Source: an uncultured Lachnospiraceae bacterium
GTDB lineage: Bacteria; Bacillota; Clostridia; Lachnospirales; Lachnospiraceae
DNA: 64,000 nucleotides
Assembly (NCBI GenBank): GCA_902786365.1
Contig: CADACD010000003.1
Span: forward strand, 1 to 64,000
Direction of reading: 5' to 3'
Part shown: in pieces, positions 6,489 to 15,925 of the stretch
Layout of the letters: each line of letters starts with the position of its first letter
Position numbering within the stretch: the stretch's first letter is position 1
Program-made: the position numbers and the translations under genes
The notes under the pieces: model-generated
What the model was told of the DNA's origin: nothing
Seen by the model: the letters and a program-made list of their open reading frames with translations, nothing else
Database searches by the model: none

Positions 6489-8729
6489 ATGAATTATTAT
6501 TGTGTCAGACAACATGATATTACGGATTGTGGTGCTGCATGTCTTGCAACGATTGCGAAACAAAATGGTTATGAAATCGGTATTACAGCAATAAGAGAAA
6601 TTGCAGGAACAGACAAACACGGAACAAATGCATATGGTCTTATCAAAGCAGCAGAAAAAATCGGATTTAAAGCACAGGGAGTAAAAGGAGATAAAGAAGC
6701 ATTTTTTACCGATTTTTTGTTGCCATGTATTGCACATGTTGTTGTGGAGGGAAATCTTTTGCATTATGTTGTTATCCATAAAATAACGAAAAAAAAAGTG
6801 ATCATTGCAGATCCGGCAGAAGGAATAGTGCAGTTAACTCCAAGTGAATTTTTCGGTGAAATTACACAAGGGAATCATCCGCCAAAGTACAAATGGACAG
6901 GGGTTCTTATTTTTTTGGAAAAAAGTAAAGATTTTAAAATGGAAAAAGAGGCAGAAGGAATGATGCATCGTTTTTTCAGACTTCTCTTTCCACAAAGAAA
7001 ATTGATTTTTAGAATATTTATCTGTTCACTAATCTATACGATTCTTGGAATAGCGGGAGCCTTTTATTTTAAATTTCTTGTGGACCATGTTATACCAAAT
7101 GGACTTGCAGACACATTGACAACAATATCAATAGCAATGATAATGCTTAGTTTGTTTAAAGTGATTTTAAATGCATATCGATCGCATCTTCTATTATATC
7201 TAAGCCAGAAATTGGATATCACATTACTTCTTGGATATTACAGGCATGTAATAGAATTACCTGTCAATTTTTTTGGTACAAGGCATGTAGGAGAGATTAT
7301 ATCAAGATTTAATGATGCAGGTAAAGTCAGAGATGCAATTTCCGGTGCAACGCTTACTGTTATGATAGATACTGTTATGGCAATTGCAGGAGGAATAATA
7401 CTATATATGCAAAACCCCAAGATGTTTGAGATTGCAGTGATTATGGTTTTGTTTTACATTGTCATTGCTTTTGTATTTAATCAATATTATGAGAAACTTA
7501 ACAGGATAGAAATGCAAAATAATGCTGAACTTACATCATATCTTGTCGAGTCTTTTAATGGCATACAGACAATAAAAGCATATAATGCTGAGAGAAGAGC
7601 AAATTTAGTAACAGAGACTAAATTTGCAAAATTATTAAAAAGTGTGTTCAGACTGGGATTTGTAAGTAATATGCAGGCATCATTAAAGACATTTGTTGAA
7701 CTTGTTGGAGGAGTTGTTATTTTATGGGTAGGTGCAGTAAATGTTTTAAAAGGAAATATAACAATAGGAACACTTATCACATTTAATTCACTTCTGATTT
7801 ATTTTTTGGAGCCTGTCAAGAATCTTATCAATCTGCAGTCACAGATGCAGACAGCGATTGTAGCGGCAGACAGACTGGGAGAAATACTTAATCTGGAAAT
7901 TGAAAAGACCGAAAGAGAGCATCATAAATTGGAACCGGAAAGTTTATTAGGGGACATTGAGATGAAAAATGTAGATTTTCGATATGGTATGAGAAAGCTG
8001 GTGTTAGTGGATGTCAATGTGAAAATCAGGCAGGGAGAAAAAGTTGCTTTTGTAGGTGAAAGTGGTTCGGGAAAGACGACACTATCAAAACTTCTGCTTC
8101 ATATGTATACACCTGAAAAGGGTGAGATATTGATTGGCGATAATAATATTGAAGATATTAAAATAGAGACGCTTAGAGATAAAATTGCATACATATCACA
8201 GGAAACATTTTTGTTTAGTGGAACAATTTTGGAAAATTTGATTTTTGGAATTGATTATATAGATATGAATGAAGTGATAAAGGCGTGTAAAATGGCACAG
8301 GCACATCAGTTTATCAATGAACTGCCATTAAGGTATGAGACAAGGCTTGAGGAAAATGGTGCAAATCTTTCAGGAGGTCAGAGGCAGAGGCTGGCAATTG
8401 CAAGAGCAATGCTGAAAAATCCTGATATTCTGATACTTGATGAGGCAACAAGCAATCTTGATTCCATAACGGAAAGGGCACTTGATAAGACAATCAATGA
8501 ATACGCAAAGAATAAAACAACCATATTCATTGCACACAGGCTCAGTACAATTAAAAACTGTGACAAAATATTTGTGATGGATAAAGGTCATGTGATAGAG
8601 AGTGGAACCCATAAAGAGTTGATAAAACAGGGCGGTAAATACGCAAAGTTAGTGAAAGAACAGTCATTAGATAATTTTGAGATGAACAATATTGAGATAA
8701 AAGAAAGTTTAGAGGGTGGTGTTGCATAA
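6489..8729 (+). CDS. Peptidase-containing ABC exporter (C39 domain, double-glycine peptides)
   Basis: A 746-residue inner-membrane exporter that would cleave the leader after Gly-Gly and export the peptide. ATG 6489 is used; a GTG at 6480 is the alternative. The N-terminal C39 peptidase has Q8, catalytic C14 in ITDCGAAC, H92 (LLHYVVIH) and D108 (ADPAEG). A six-segment membrane domain spans roughly residues 165-440. The nucleotide-binding domain has Walker A GESGSGKTT (about 522-530), the Q loop ISQETFLFSG, the signature LSGGQRQR (about 627), Walker B ILILDEATSNLD and the H loop AHRLSTI. All key residues are intact. The stop overlaps the start of the next gene by one base (TAATG), indicating translational coupling. 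Closest types are ComA, BlpA and LagD. Confidence 0.95.
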   Translation: MNYYCVRQHDITDCGAACLATIAKQNGYEIGITAIREIAGTDKHGTNAYGLIKAAEKIGFKAQGVKGDKEAFFTDFLLPCIAHVVVEGNLLHYVVIHKITKKKVIIADPAEGIVQLTPSEFFGEITQGNHPPKYKWTGVLIFLEKSKDFKMEKEAEGMMHRFFRLLFPQRKLIFRIFICSLIYTILGIAGAFYFKFLVDHVIPNGLADTLTTISIAMIMLSLFKVILNAYRSHLLLYLSQKLDITLLLGYYRHVIELPVNFFGTRHVGEIISRFNDAGKVRDAISGATLTVMIDTVMAIAGGIILYMQNPKMFEIAVIMVLFYIVIAFVFNQYYEKLNRIEMQNNAELTSYLVESFNGIQTIKAYNAERRANLVTETKFAKLLKSVFRLGFVSNMQASLKTFVELVGGVVILWVGAVNVLKGNITIGTLITFNSLLIYFLEPVKNLINLQSQMQTAIVAADRLGEILNLEIEKTEREHHKLEPESLLGDIEMKNVDFRYGMRKLVLVDVNVKIRQGEKVAFVGESGSGKTTLSKLLLHMYTPEKGEILIGDNNIEDIKIETLRDKIAYISQETFLFSGTILENLIFGIDYIDMNEVIKACKMAQAHQFINELPLRYETRLEENGANLSGGQRQRLAIARAMLKNPDILILDEATSNLDSITERALDKTINEYAKNKTTIFIAHRLSTIKNCDKIFVMDKGHVIESGTHKELIKQGGKYAKLVKEQSLDNFEMNNIEIKESLEGGVA

Positions 8730-9766
8730 TGAAACCAATCATTGTAGATATGGAAGAATTGACTGAGAGTATGAAAATATACAATTCAAAGCCACGCTCT
8801 TTTATAATAGGTTTCATATATATTGTTATGGGGATGATGATTGCGTTTACTGTGTGGATGTATTACAGAGAAATAGATATTGTTGTAAAGGCAAAAGGAA
8901 CATTTCATAGTGATGATAAAACGGAAGAAATCTATACGAATGTTTCCGGGAAAATAGTGGAATGTAATATAGAAAATGGTATGTATGTTAGTCAGGGAGA
9001 TGTATTGTTTGCAACAGAGACAAATGACCTTATCGAATCAATGGGACTGTGTAAACGTTATCTGTCAGAGATAGAAGCGCAGCTGGAAATATTAAATGAA
9101 TACAGGCAAGGGATTGAAAATACAGCAAAAGATGAACAGAATGATGTTTTAACAGAATCAGAAGAGAGAAATTTAATAACAGAAAAATATAATATTGGTT
9201 TGCAAATTGCAAAGTATGAAGAGAAAAAATTCGAATGTGAAAATCAAATTCAAAAATTACAGAAAGAATATGAGGATAGTATAGTAAAGGCAAAATTTTC
9301 AGGTTATATTTCTGTGGATGAAGAGATAAGGGAAGGAATGTATGTACAGAAGGGAGTAAATGTATGCCGGATTATAAGGGATAATAGTAAAAAAAATGAT
9401 AATACAGAAGATAATCATATGCAAAACAGCAGCAGAAAGGAAAAAGAAAATATATTTTATGCAGATATTTATGTTGATAGCAGAGATATAGTAAAATTAA
9501 AAGATAATCAAAAGGTCAGGTTTGAGATAGCTGCCTATCCGGCAAATGAATATGGGTACTTTACAGGCTATATAGAAAGTATATCAAAGGATGCAAAATA
9601 TGATGATGACAAGGCGTATTATCAGGTGAAAGTTGCATGTGATGCCGAAAATATAACTGACAGGTATGGAAATAAGATTGAGATTATGAATGGAATGGAG
9701 TGTACAGCTAATATTGTTATAGGGAAGAAAAGTGTGATGAAATATTTGATAGAGAATTTATTGTAA
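8729..9766 (+). CDS. HlyD-type accessory (membrane fusion) protein of the peptide exporter
   Basis: A 345-residue protein with one N-terminal membrane segment (about 27-49, IIGFIYIVMGMMIAFTVWMY). The rest is extracytoplasmic. A lipoyl-like strand pair (GKIVECNIENGMYVSQGDVLF) leads into a coiled coil (about 108-185), the returning lipoyl half (VKAKFSGYISVDEEIREGMYVQKG) and a beta-barrel region (ADIYVDSRDIVKLKDNQKVRFEIAAYP). This is the ComB/BlpB/LcnD arrangement, working with C39 ABC exporters. It is coupled to the exporter through TAATG and followed by a terminator, so it ends the operon. Confidence 0.9.
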   Translation: MKPIIVDMEELTESMKIYNSKPRSFIIGFIYIVMGMMIAFTVWMYYREIDIVVKAKGTFHSDDKTEEIYTNVSGKIVECNIENGMYVSQGDVLFATETNDLIESMGLCKRYLSEIEAQLEILNEYRQGIENTAKDEQNDVLTESEERNLITEKYNIGLQIAKYEEKKFECENQIQKLQKEYEDSIVKAKFSGYISVDEEIREGMYVQKGVNVCRIIRDNSKKNDNTEDNHMQNSSRKEKENIFYADIYVDSRDIVKLKDNQKVRFEIAAYPANEYGYFTGYIESISKDAKYDDDKAYYQVKVACDAENITDRYGNKIEIMNGMECTANIVIGKKSVMKYLIENLL

Positions 9767-9811
9767 TAATGAACAAAGGCAGAATTTATAGATTCAATAT
9801 AAGGATGAAGG

Positions 9812-9852
9812 TAAGACATATTTGAAGTGATTTCGGATATGTCTTATTTTTT
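9812..9852 (+). terminator. Rho-independent terminator of the peptide export operon
   Basis: TAAGACATAT (9812-9821) pairs with ATATGTCTTA (9837-9846), followed by TTTTTT. It closes the 5701-9766 operon. The sequence from here to 10045 is A+T-rich, without another gene that I can support. Confidence 0.75.
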
Positions 9853-10045
9853 AAGATTACAATAGCCTTTCTTGGATGAAAGATATGTGAAATAATGGCT
9901 GGATTCGAAAATATGTTCGAAAAATTCGATTTATCATTGCATAATTTAATTTTAAATGTTAAAATAGTCAGACATAGTTTTAAACAAATAAGCGTATCAT
10001 ATAATTCATATTTTATGAAACGTATTGATGAAAGGTAACAAAGAA

Positions 10046-10468
10046 ATGATTACTCTAAAAGATAATAGTTTGGATATAGATACATATCTTGAACTTAGAA
10101 GTTCTGTGAACTGGAAAAGGCTGACTTATGAACAGGCATCCAAAGCATTGGAGAATAGTCTATTTACAGTATGTGCATATGAAGGGGACAAGCCTGTGGG
10201 AATGGGAAGAATCGTTGGAGATGGAGTTGTGATAGATTACATTCAGGATTTGGTAGTAAGGCCGGATGAGCAAGGCAAAGGAATAGGAAGATTAGTGATA
10301 GAGAGACTGATTAACTATGTTAAAGAAACAAAACTTCATGATACAGAGATTATGCTCTGTCTTATGTGTGCAAAAGGACGGGAGGAATTCTATCAGAAGT
10401 TTGATTTTATAGCCAGACCTACAGACAATTTAGGACCGGGAATGATTCAGTATATAAAAACAGAATAA
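10046..10468 (+). CDS. GNAT-family N-acetyltransferase
   Basis: A 140-residue cytoplasmic acetyltransferase. Several in-frame starts exist (TTG 10025, ATG 10028, ATG 10046). I chose ATG 10046 because the family usually begins close to the first strand and AAAGG lies upstream at 10031-10035. The acetyl-CoA loop is clear: VIDYIQDLVVRPDEQGKGIGRLVIERL (R/Q-x-x-G-x-G/A form QGKGIG). The substrate cannot be told. A downstream histidine phosphatase starts after about 12-20 bases and may be cotranscribed. Confidence 0.85.
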   Translation: MITLKDNSLDIDTYLELRSSVNWKRLTYEQASKALENSLFTVCAYEGDKPVGMGRIVGDGVVIDYIQDLVVRPDEQGKGIGRLVIERLINYVKETKLHDTEIMLCLMCAKGREEFYQKFDFIARPTDNLGPGMIQYIKTE

Positions 10469-10479
10469 CTTGAAAGTGA

Positions 10480-11262
10480 GTGATTATTTTGGAAAATGTG
10501 ATTACACTGTATCTGATAAGACATGCAAGACAAAGCAGCCCTTTGTGTAATGTGAATGTAGAACTTGCCAAAGAGGGAATACGCCAGAGTAAACTGTTAG
10601 GGCAGAAACTGAAAGCCTATAATATAGATGAGGTTTATTCAAGTCATCTGATTCGGGCAGTGATGACAGCGGATATTGTGAGAAATGAAATTGATACTAC
10701 AGATTCAAAGAGAAAAGAAGATAATATCACAGAAGAAACGAAAGAATGTGGTGTAGATAAATGTGACAGGGAGAAAGAAAGAGAAAAAAAATATCAGCTT
10801 GAAGATCTGAGAGAGACTGATTTTGGAGAATTGACCGGACTTCCGGATTCTGTTCTCAGAGTAAAATATGCTGATTATTATGCAGCAAGGGATTTGAAAA
10901 GGGAAGATTTGAGAATTCCCGGAGGAGAAAACGGGGAGGAGGTATATATAAGGATGAACAGGGCAATGGAAAGTATCATAGACAGTGCTGTTTCGAAAGG
11001 TTATAAAAATATAGCTGTCATATCACATGGAGGAGCAATCAGATGTTATCTTGCAGGTCTGCTTTCAATGCCTCAGTCACATAGGTTTATGATAGCTAAA
11101 AACATGGAAAATACAGCAATCACAGAAATTCGTTATAATATAGACACAAAAGTATATTCGGTGGAAAAAGTGAATGATTATTCGCATCTTGAGGGACATG
11201 ATGAATTGCTTAGAAAACATTTTAAAGAGCAGGGATTTCATTATCATATGGAATCTGTCTAA
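10480..11262 (+). CDS. Histidine phosphatase family protein (phosphoglycerate mutase-like)
   Basis: About 260 residues. GTG 10480 or TTG 10489 could start it; GAAAGTGAG lies at 10472-10480, so TTG 10489 is quite possible. The RHG-type catalytic motif LIRHARQS carries the phospho-accepting histidine, with Ala replacing the usual Gly. The second histidine is in AVISHGGAIRCYLAG. A lysine/glutamate-rich insertion (around residues 75-105) separates the two halves and is unusual. Relatives dephosphorylate sugars, cobalamin intermediates or proteins; the substrate is unknown here. It ends 54 bases before the topoisomerase B-subunit gene. Confidence 0.85.
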   Translation: MIILENVITLYLIRHARQSSPLCNVNVELAKEGIRQSKLLGQKLKAYNIDEVYSSHLIRAVMTADIVRNEIDTTDSKRKEDNITEETKECGVDKCDREKEREKKYQLEDLRETDFGELTGLPDSVLRVKYADYYAARDLKREDLRIPGGENGEEVYIRMNRAMESIIDSAVSKGYKNIAVISHGGAIRCYLAGLLSMPQSHRFMIAKNMENTAITEIRYNIDTKVYSVEKVNDYSHLEGHDELLRKHFKEQGFHYHMESV

Positions 11263-11316
11263 ATTGTAAAGTACAAAAGTATATTATAATAAAAGTTATG
11301 AAGAGGTAGGTAAGTT

Positions 11317-13236
11317 ATGTCATCGGAAGTAACAAAAAAGTATGATGCCAATAGTATTTCAATTCTTGAAGGATTAGAGGCAGTAAGGAAAAGGCCGGGA
11401 ATGTATATCGGAAGTGTTTCCACAAAAGGATTGAATCATCTGATTTATGAGATTGTGGACAATTCGGTTGATGAACATCTGGCTGGTCATTGCAGTGAGA
11501 TCTGTGTAACATTAGAAAAGGATGGAACAGCGGTTATCAGGGATAACGGAAGAGGTATTCCAGTTGGAATCAATGAGAAGACAGGACTGCCGGCAGTTGA
11601 AGTTGTGTTTACCATGCTTCATGCAGGAGGTAAATTTGGTGATGGAGGTTACAAGATATCAGGAGGTCTGCATGGTGTTGGTGCCTCTGTTGTCAATGCA
11701 CTTTCTGAATGGCTTGAGGTGACGATAAAGGTTGATGGAAAAGTGTATAACCAGCGGTATGAACGTGGAAAAGTAATGTATCCGCTGAAAGAAACAGGAA
11801 CATGCAGAAAGAGTGATACAGGAACGACAGTGAGATTTCTGCCAGATAAAGAGATATTTGAGAAGACGTATTTTAAGGCAGAGGCAATCAAAAGCAGAAT
11901 GCATGAAACGGCATATTTAAATCCAAACCTTACAATTATATTTGAAAATAAGAGATATTCTGAGGAAGAAAAAATCGAGTTTCATGAAGAAGAAGGTATC
12001 AAAGCATATGTAAAAACGCTTAATAACGGGAAGTCCGCACTTCATGATGTAGTGTATTTTAAGAGGGAGTCAGAGGGGATAGAGGTCGAAGTAGCATTTC
12101 AGTTTGTTGATGAGTTTCAGGAAAATATTATGGGATTTTGTAATAATATTTATACGCAAGAGGGAGGAACTCATATCACAGGTTACAAGACAAAGTTTAC
12201 AACTGTGATAAACCAATATGCAAGAGAGCTTGGAATTTTAAAAGAAAAGGATTCTAACTTTACAGGTTCTGATGTCAGAAATGGTATGACAGCCGTGATA
12301 GCAGTCAAGCATCCGGATCCGAGATTCGAGGGACAGACGAAGACAAAGCTTGATAATCCTGATGCAGGTAAGGTAGTTGCTGATGTGACAGGAGAAGAAG
12401 TAGTTCTTTATTTTGACAAGAATCTTGAGGATTTGAAACTTGTCATTAGCTGTGCTGAAAAATCAGCTAAAATCAGAAAGGCAGAAGAAAAAGCCAAGAC
12501 CAATCTTTTGGCTAAACAGAAATTTTCTATAGGAGGAAATGGAAAACTGGCAAACTGTGAGAGCAGGAATGCTGAGGAATGTGAGGTATTTATTGTTGAG
12601 GGAGATTCTGCCGGAGGTTCTGCGAAGATGGCGAGAAACCGTAAGATACAGGCGATAATGCCGATTCGTGGAAAGATATTAAATGTTGAAAAGGCAACAA
12701 TGGACAAGGTACTTGCAAATGCCGAGATAAAAGAAATGATTAATGCATTTGGATGCGGTTTCTCGGAAGGATATGGAAATGATTTTGATATTACAAAATT
12801 GAGATATCATAAAATCATTATCATGACAGATGCCGATGTCGATGGTGCACATATTGATACATTACTGCTCACATTTTTTTATAGATTTATGCCGGATTTG
12901 ATAACACATGGACATGTATATATTGCAATGCCACCGCTCTATAAAGTGGTTCCTAAAAGAGGAGAGGGAGAATATTTATATGATGACAAGGCACTTGAAA
13001 AATATAGAAAGACGCATACCGGATTTACATTACAAAGATATAAAGGTCTTGGTGAAATGGACGCAGAACAACTTTGGGAGACAACATTAAACCCGGAGAC
13101 AAGAATACTTAAGCAGGTGGAAATAGAAGATGCTTATCTGGCATCTGAAGTGACAAGTATATTGATGGGAACAGATGTACCACCAAGGAGAAAATTTATA
13201 CACGACCACGCCCACGATGCAGAAATCGATGTATAG
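11317..13236 (+). CDS. Type IIA DNA topoisomerase, B subunit (GyrB/ParE type)
   Basis: 639 residues, the normal length of a short Firmicutes GyrB/ParE. The GHKL ATPase has LEAVRKRPGMYIGS, EIVDNSVDEHLAG, IRDNGRGIPVG and GGKFGDGGYKISGGLHGVGASVVNAL. The TOPRIM domain has EGDSAGGSAKMARNR, PIRGKILNVEKA and MTDADVDGAHI. The C-terminal QRYKGLGEMDAEQLWETT motif is present. AGAGGTAGG precedes ATG 11317. The A subunit follows at 13392. The locus lacks dnaA, dnaN and recF, where Firmicutes gyrBA usually lies, so this may be the second (topoisomerase IV-like) pair, although the TOPRIM motif reads GyrB-like. I leave the symbol blank for that reason. Confidence 0.92.
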   Translation: MSSEVTKKYDANSISILEGLEAVRKRPGMYIGSVSTKGLNHLIYEIVDNSVDEHLAGHCSEICVTLEKDGTAVIRDNGRGIPVGINEKTGLPAVEVVFTMLHAGGKFGDGGYKISGGLHGVGASVVNALSEWLEVTIKVDGKVYNQRYERGKVMYPLKETGTCRKSDTGTTVRFLPDKEIFEKTYFKAEAIKSRMHETAYLNPNLTIIFENKRYSEEEKIEFHEEEGIKAYVKTLNNGKSALHDVVYFKRESEGIEVEVAFQFVDEFQENIMGFCNNIYTQEGGTHITGYKTKFTTVINQYARELGILKEKDSNFTGSDVRNGMTAVIAVKHPDPRFEGQTKTKLDNPDAGKVVADVTGEEVVLYFDKNLEDLKLVISCAEKSAKIRKAEEKAKTNLLAKQKFSIGGNGKLANCESRNAEECEVFIVEGDSAGGSAKMARNRKIQAIMPIRGKILNVEKATMDKVLANAEIKEMINAFGCGFSEGYGNDFDITKLRYHKIIIMTDADVDGAHIDTLLLTFFYRFMPDLITHGHVYIAMPPLYKVVPKRGEGEYLYDDKALEKYRKTHTGFTLQRYKGLGEMDAEQLWETTLNPETRILKQVEIEDAYLASEVTSILMGTDVPPRRKFIHDHAHDAEIDV

Positions 13237-13354
13237 GAGAACCCCCAAAATCGCGAAGCGATTTTTTAAAATGGGTTCTCCGAAAAGCCGCCGGAGAGAA
13301 GCGGAGGGGGCAATACCTTAGAGAACCCCCAAAATCGCGAAGCGATTTTTTAAA
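13237..13354 (+). repeat. Twin 34-bp hairpin repeat between topoisomerase genes
   Basis: A 34-bp unit (GAGAACCCCC, AAAATCGC-GAA-GCGATTTT, TTAAA) is identical at 13237-13270 and 13321-13354, 84 bases apart. Each copy contains a perfect 8-bp hairpin. The first is also enclosed by GGAGAACCC (13236-13244) and GGGTTCTCC (13273-13281). CCGC and GCGG in the middle can pair as well. It touches the stop codon of the B-subunit gene. It may attenuate or process the message, or be a palindromic repeat family. Confidence 0.8.
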
Positions 13355-13391
13355 TGTAAAATTTAGTAGAAAGGACAGGAATAAATAAAAT

Positions 13392-15830
13392 ATGGCTGAA
13401 CAGATTATTAAGACAGAATATTCTGATGTAATGCAGAAATCATATATTGACTATGCGATGAGTGTTATTTGTCAGAGAGCCCTGCCGGATATCAGGGATG
13501 GTTTAAAGCCTGTACAGAGACGTGTTCTGTATGCCATGGATCAATTGGGATTAAACTATGATAAACCTCACAGAAAATCTGCCCGTATTGTAGGTGATAC
13601 AATGGGTAAGTACCACCCGCATGGTGACAGCTCTATCTATGAGGCACTCGTAGTATTGGAGCAGGATTTTAAGAAAGGTATGGCGCTGATAGACGGACAT
13701 GGTAATTTTGGGTCCATAGAGGGTGATGGTGCTGCAGCAATGCGTTATACAGAAGCAAAATTAAAGAAGTTTACACAGGAAGTATATCTTGCAGATTTGG
13801 ATAAAGATGTGGTAGATTTTGTTCCAAATTTTGATGAGACAGAAAAAGAGCCGGCCGTACTGCCTGTAAGGATTCCTAATGTGCTTATCAATGGTTCAGA
13901 AGGGATTGCGGTTGGTATGACGACGAATATACCGACTCACAACCTTGCGGAAGTCATTGATGCAGAAGTAGCATATATGGATAATAACGACATTACAAAT
14001 GAAGAATTGATGCAGTTTGTAAAGGGACCTGATTTTCCTACAGGCGGTCTTGTGGTGAATAAAAGTGAGCTTTTATCAATCTATGAGACGGGGCAGGGAA
14101 AAATAAAGCTACGTGGAAAGGTAGAATTTGAAAAGGCAGAAAAGAAATCCGAGCGTGACAAATTAGTAATCAGTGAGATACCATATACAATGATAGGTGT
14201 CGGAATCAGCAAATTTATATCGGATGTCTGTGATTTGATTGAGACAAAAAAGACACAGGATATTGTTGACATTTCCAACGAGTCATCCAAAGAGGGAATC
14301 AGAATTGTACTTGAACTGAAAAAGAATGCAGATGTGGAAAAACTGATTAATATGCTTTATAAAAAGACAAAGTTGGAAGATACTTTTGGTGTCAATATGC
14401 TTGCCATAGTTGATGGAAGACCGGAGGTATTAAGTCTTAAAGGAATTATAGAGAATAGTATTAAATTTCAGTATGAGATACAGACGAGAAAGTATAACAC
14501 ACTTCTCAAAAAAGAATTGGAGCAGAAAGAAATCAAAGAAGGTCTTATCAGAGCATGTGATATTATTGATTTGATTATAGAGATTTTAAGAGGAAGCAAC
14601 AGTATCAAAGATGCAAAAAACTGTCTTGTCAATGGAGATACAAGCAAGATAAAGTTTAAGCATAAGGAATCAGAACTTTATGCATCTAATCTTAATTTTA
14701 CTGAAAAGCAGGCGCAGGCAATTCTTGATTTGCGACTTTATAAATTGATAGGTCTTGAAATTCTTGCACTTCAAAAGGATTATGAAAGAATAGTCGAAAG
14801 AATAGCTGAGTATGAAGAAGTTTTAAACAGCAGAAAGGCTATGATTAAAGTGATAAAAAAAGAACTTTTGGCAATTAAAAAAGAGTATGCAATAGAGAGA
14901 AAAACTGTTATTGAAGATGGAAAAGAAGCAATATTTGAAGAGGCAAAATTTGTTGAGCAGGAAGTCGTATTTCTGATGGACAGATTTGGTTATGCAAAGA
15001 CAGTTGATGTTTCGGTATATGAGAGAAACAGAGAAGCGGCTGACAGTGAATATAAGTATGTGTTCAGATGCATGAATACGGATAGAATATGTGTGTTTAC
15101 AGATGTTGGTAATCTTCATCAGGTGAAAATCCATGATGTTCCACTGGTAAAATATAAGGATAAAGGAACGCCGGTTGATAATCTGAGTAATTATGACAGC
15201 AAACAGGAAAATATTATATTTATTGCAGATACAATGATGATGAGGGCAAAGAAACTGTTGTTTACAACAAAACTTGGTATGATGAAATTAGTCGACAGTG
15301 AGCAGTTTAATGTATCCAAAAAGACTGTGTCAGCAACAAAATTAAATGAGGATGACAAGCTTATCAGTGTAGTCATTACTGATGCAGTAGAACGTATTAT
15401 AAATGGAAATTATGTGGAACTGTCTGGGAATGGAGCGTTAAGCGGTGGATCCTACGACTTTACAGAGGAAAGTATTATAGATTCAGGTGAGTTCATTGGA
15501 GAAGAAAACTTTGTGGATGAAGCTGCTTATATGAAAGAAAAAGATTCTGTAAATGGTGATGCGGTTAAGGAAATATATACGAACCAGATAGTAGTTCTTC
15601 AGACAGAAAATGGTATGTTTCTTAGATTTTGTCTTAAAGAAATACCGGAAAAGAAGAAAGGGGCTGTTGGTGTCAGGGGAATTAAGCTTGGAGCAGGAGA
15701 TTATATTACAGATGTATATGTGCTTGATGCAGGAGATAATTACATTGCAGATTATAAAGGCAAAAACGTTGAGCTAAGAAAACTCAAAACAACAAAAAGA
15801 GATACAAAAGGAACAAAAGTGAGATTGTAA
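13392..15830 (+). CDS. Type IIA DNA topoisomerase, A subunit (ParC/GyrA type)
   Basis: 812 residues. The winged-helix/tower region has SYIDYAMSVICQRALPDIRDGLKPVQRRVLYAM, and RYTEAKL carries the active tyrosine in AAAMRYTEA. The quinolone-determining loop reads GKYHPHGDSSIYEAL, with Ser and Glu at the two resistance positions as in ParC; GyrA more often has Asp at the second. I find no QRRGGRG-type GyrA box in the C-terminal blades, only EKKKGAVGVRG. This argues for decatenase (topoisomerase IV-like) rather than supercoiling activity. It forms an operon with the B subunit through the repeat at 13237-13354, and a strong bidirectional terminator follows. Confidence 0.92.
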   Translation: MAEQIIKTEYSDVMQKSYIDYAMSVICQRALPDIRDGLKPVQRRVLYAMDQLGLNYDKPHRKSARIVGDTMGKYHPHGDSSIYEALVVLEQDFKKGMALIDGHGNFGSIEGDGAAAMRYTEAKLKKFTQEVYLADLDKDVVDFVPNFDETEKEPAVLPVRIPNVLINGSEGIAVGMTTNIPTHNLAEVIDAEVAYMDNNDITNEELMQFVKGPDFPTGGLVVNKSELLSIYETGQGKIKLRGKVEFEKAEKKSERDKLVISEIPYTMIGVGISKFISDVCDLIETKKTQDIVDISNESSKEGIRIVLELKKNADVEKLINMLYKKTKLEDTFGVNMLAIVDGRPEVLSLKGIIENSIKFQYEIQTRKYNTLLKKELEQKEIKEGLIRACDIIDLIIEILRGSNSIKDAKNCLVNGDTSKIKFKHKESELYASNLNFTEKQAQAILDLRLYKLIGLEILALQKDYERIVERIAEYEEVLNSRKAMIKVIKKELLAIKKEYAIERKTVIEDGKEAIFEEAKFVEQEVVFLMDRFGYAKTVDVSVYERNREAADSEYKYVFRCMNTDRICVFTDVGNLHQVKIHDVPLVKYKDKGTPVDNLSNYDSKQENIIFIADTMMMRAKKLLFTTKLGMMKLVDSEQFNVSKKTVSATKLNEDDKLISVVITDAVERIINGNYVELSGNGALSGGSYDFTEESIIDSGEFIGEENFVDEAAYMKEKDSVNGDAVKEIYTNQIVVLQTENGMFLRFCLKEIPEKKKGAVGVRGIKLGAGDYITDVYVLDAGDNYIADYKGKNVELRKLKTTKRDTKGTKVRL

Positions 15831-15838
15831 AAAATAAT

Positions 15839-15883
15839 AAAACACTGAACTATAATGATAAGATATATAGTTCAGTGTTTTTT
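15839..15883. terminator. Bidirectional terminator between convergent genes
   Basis: A perfect 16-bp inverted repeat (AAAACACTGAACTATA at 15839-15854 with 15866-15881) has A-runs on the left and T-runs on the right. It can end both the topoisomerase operon (+) and the PadR operon (-). Confidence 0.85.
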
Positions 15884-15925
15884 GAATTATTGGGAAATTT
15901 GCTGGTAAAACTGTTCAGACACAGA

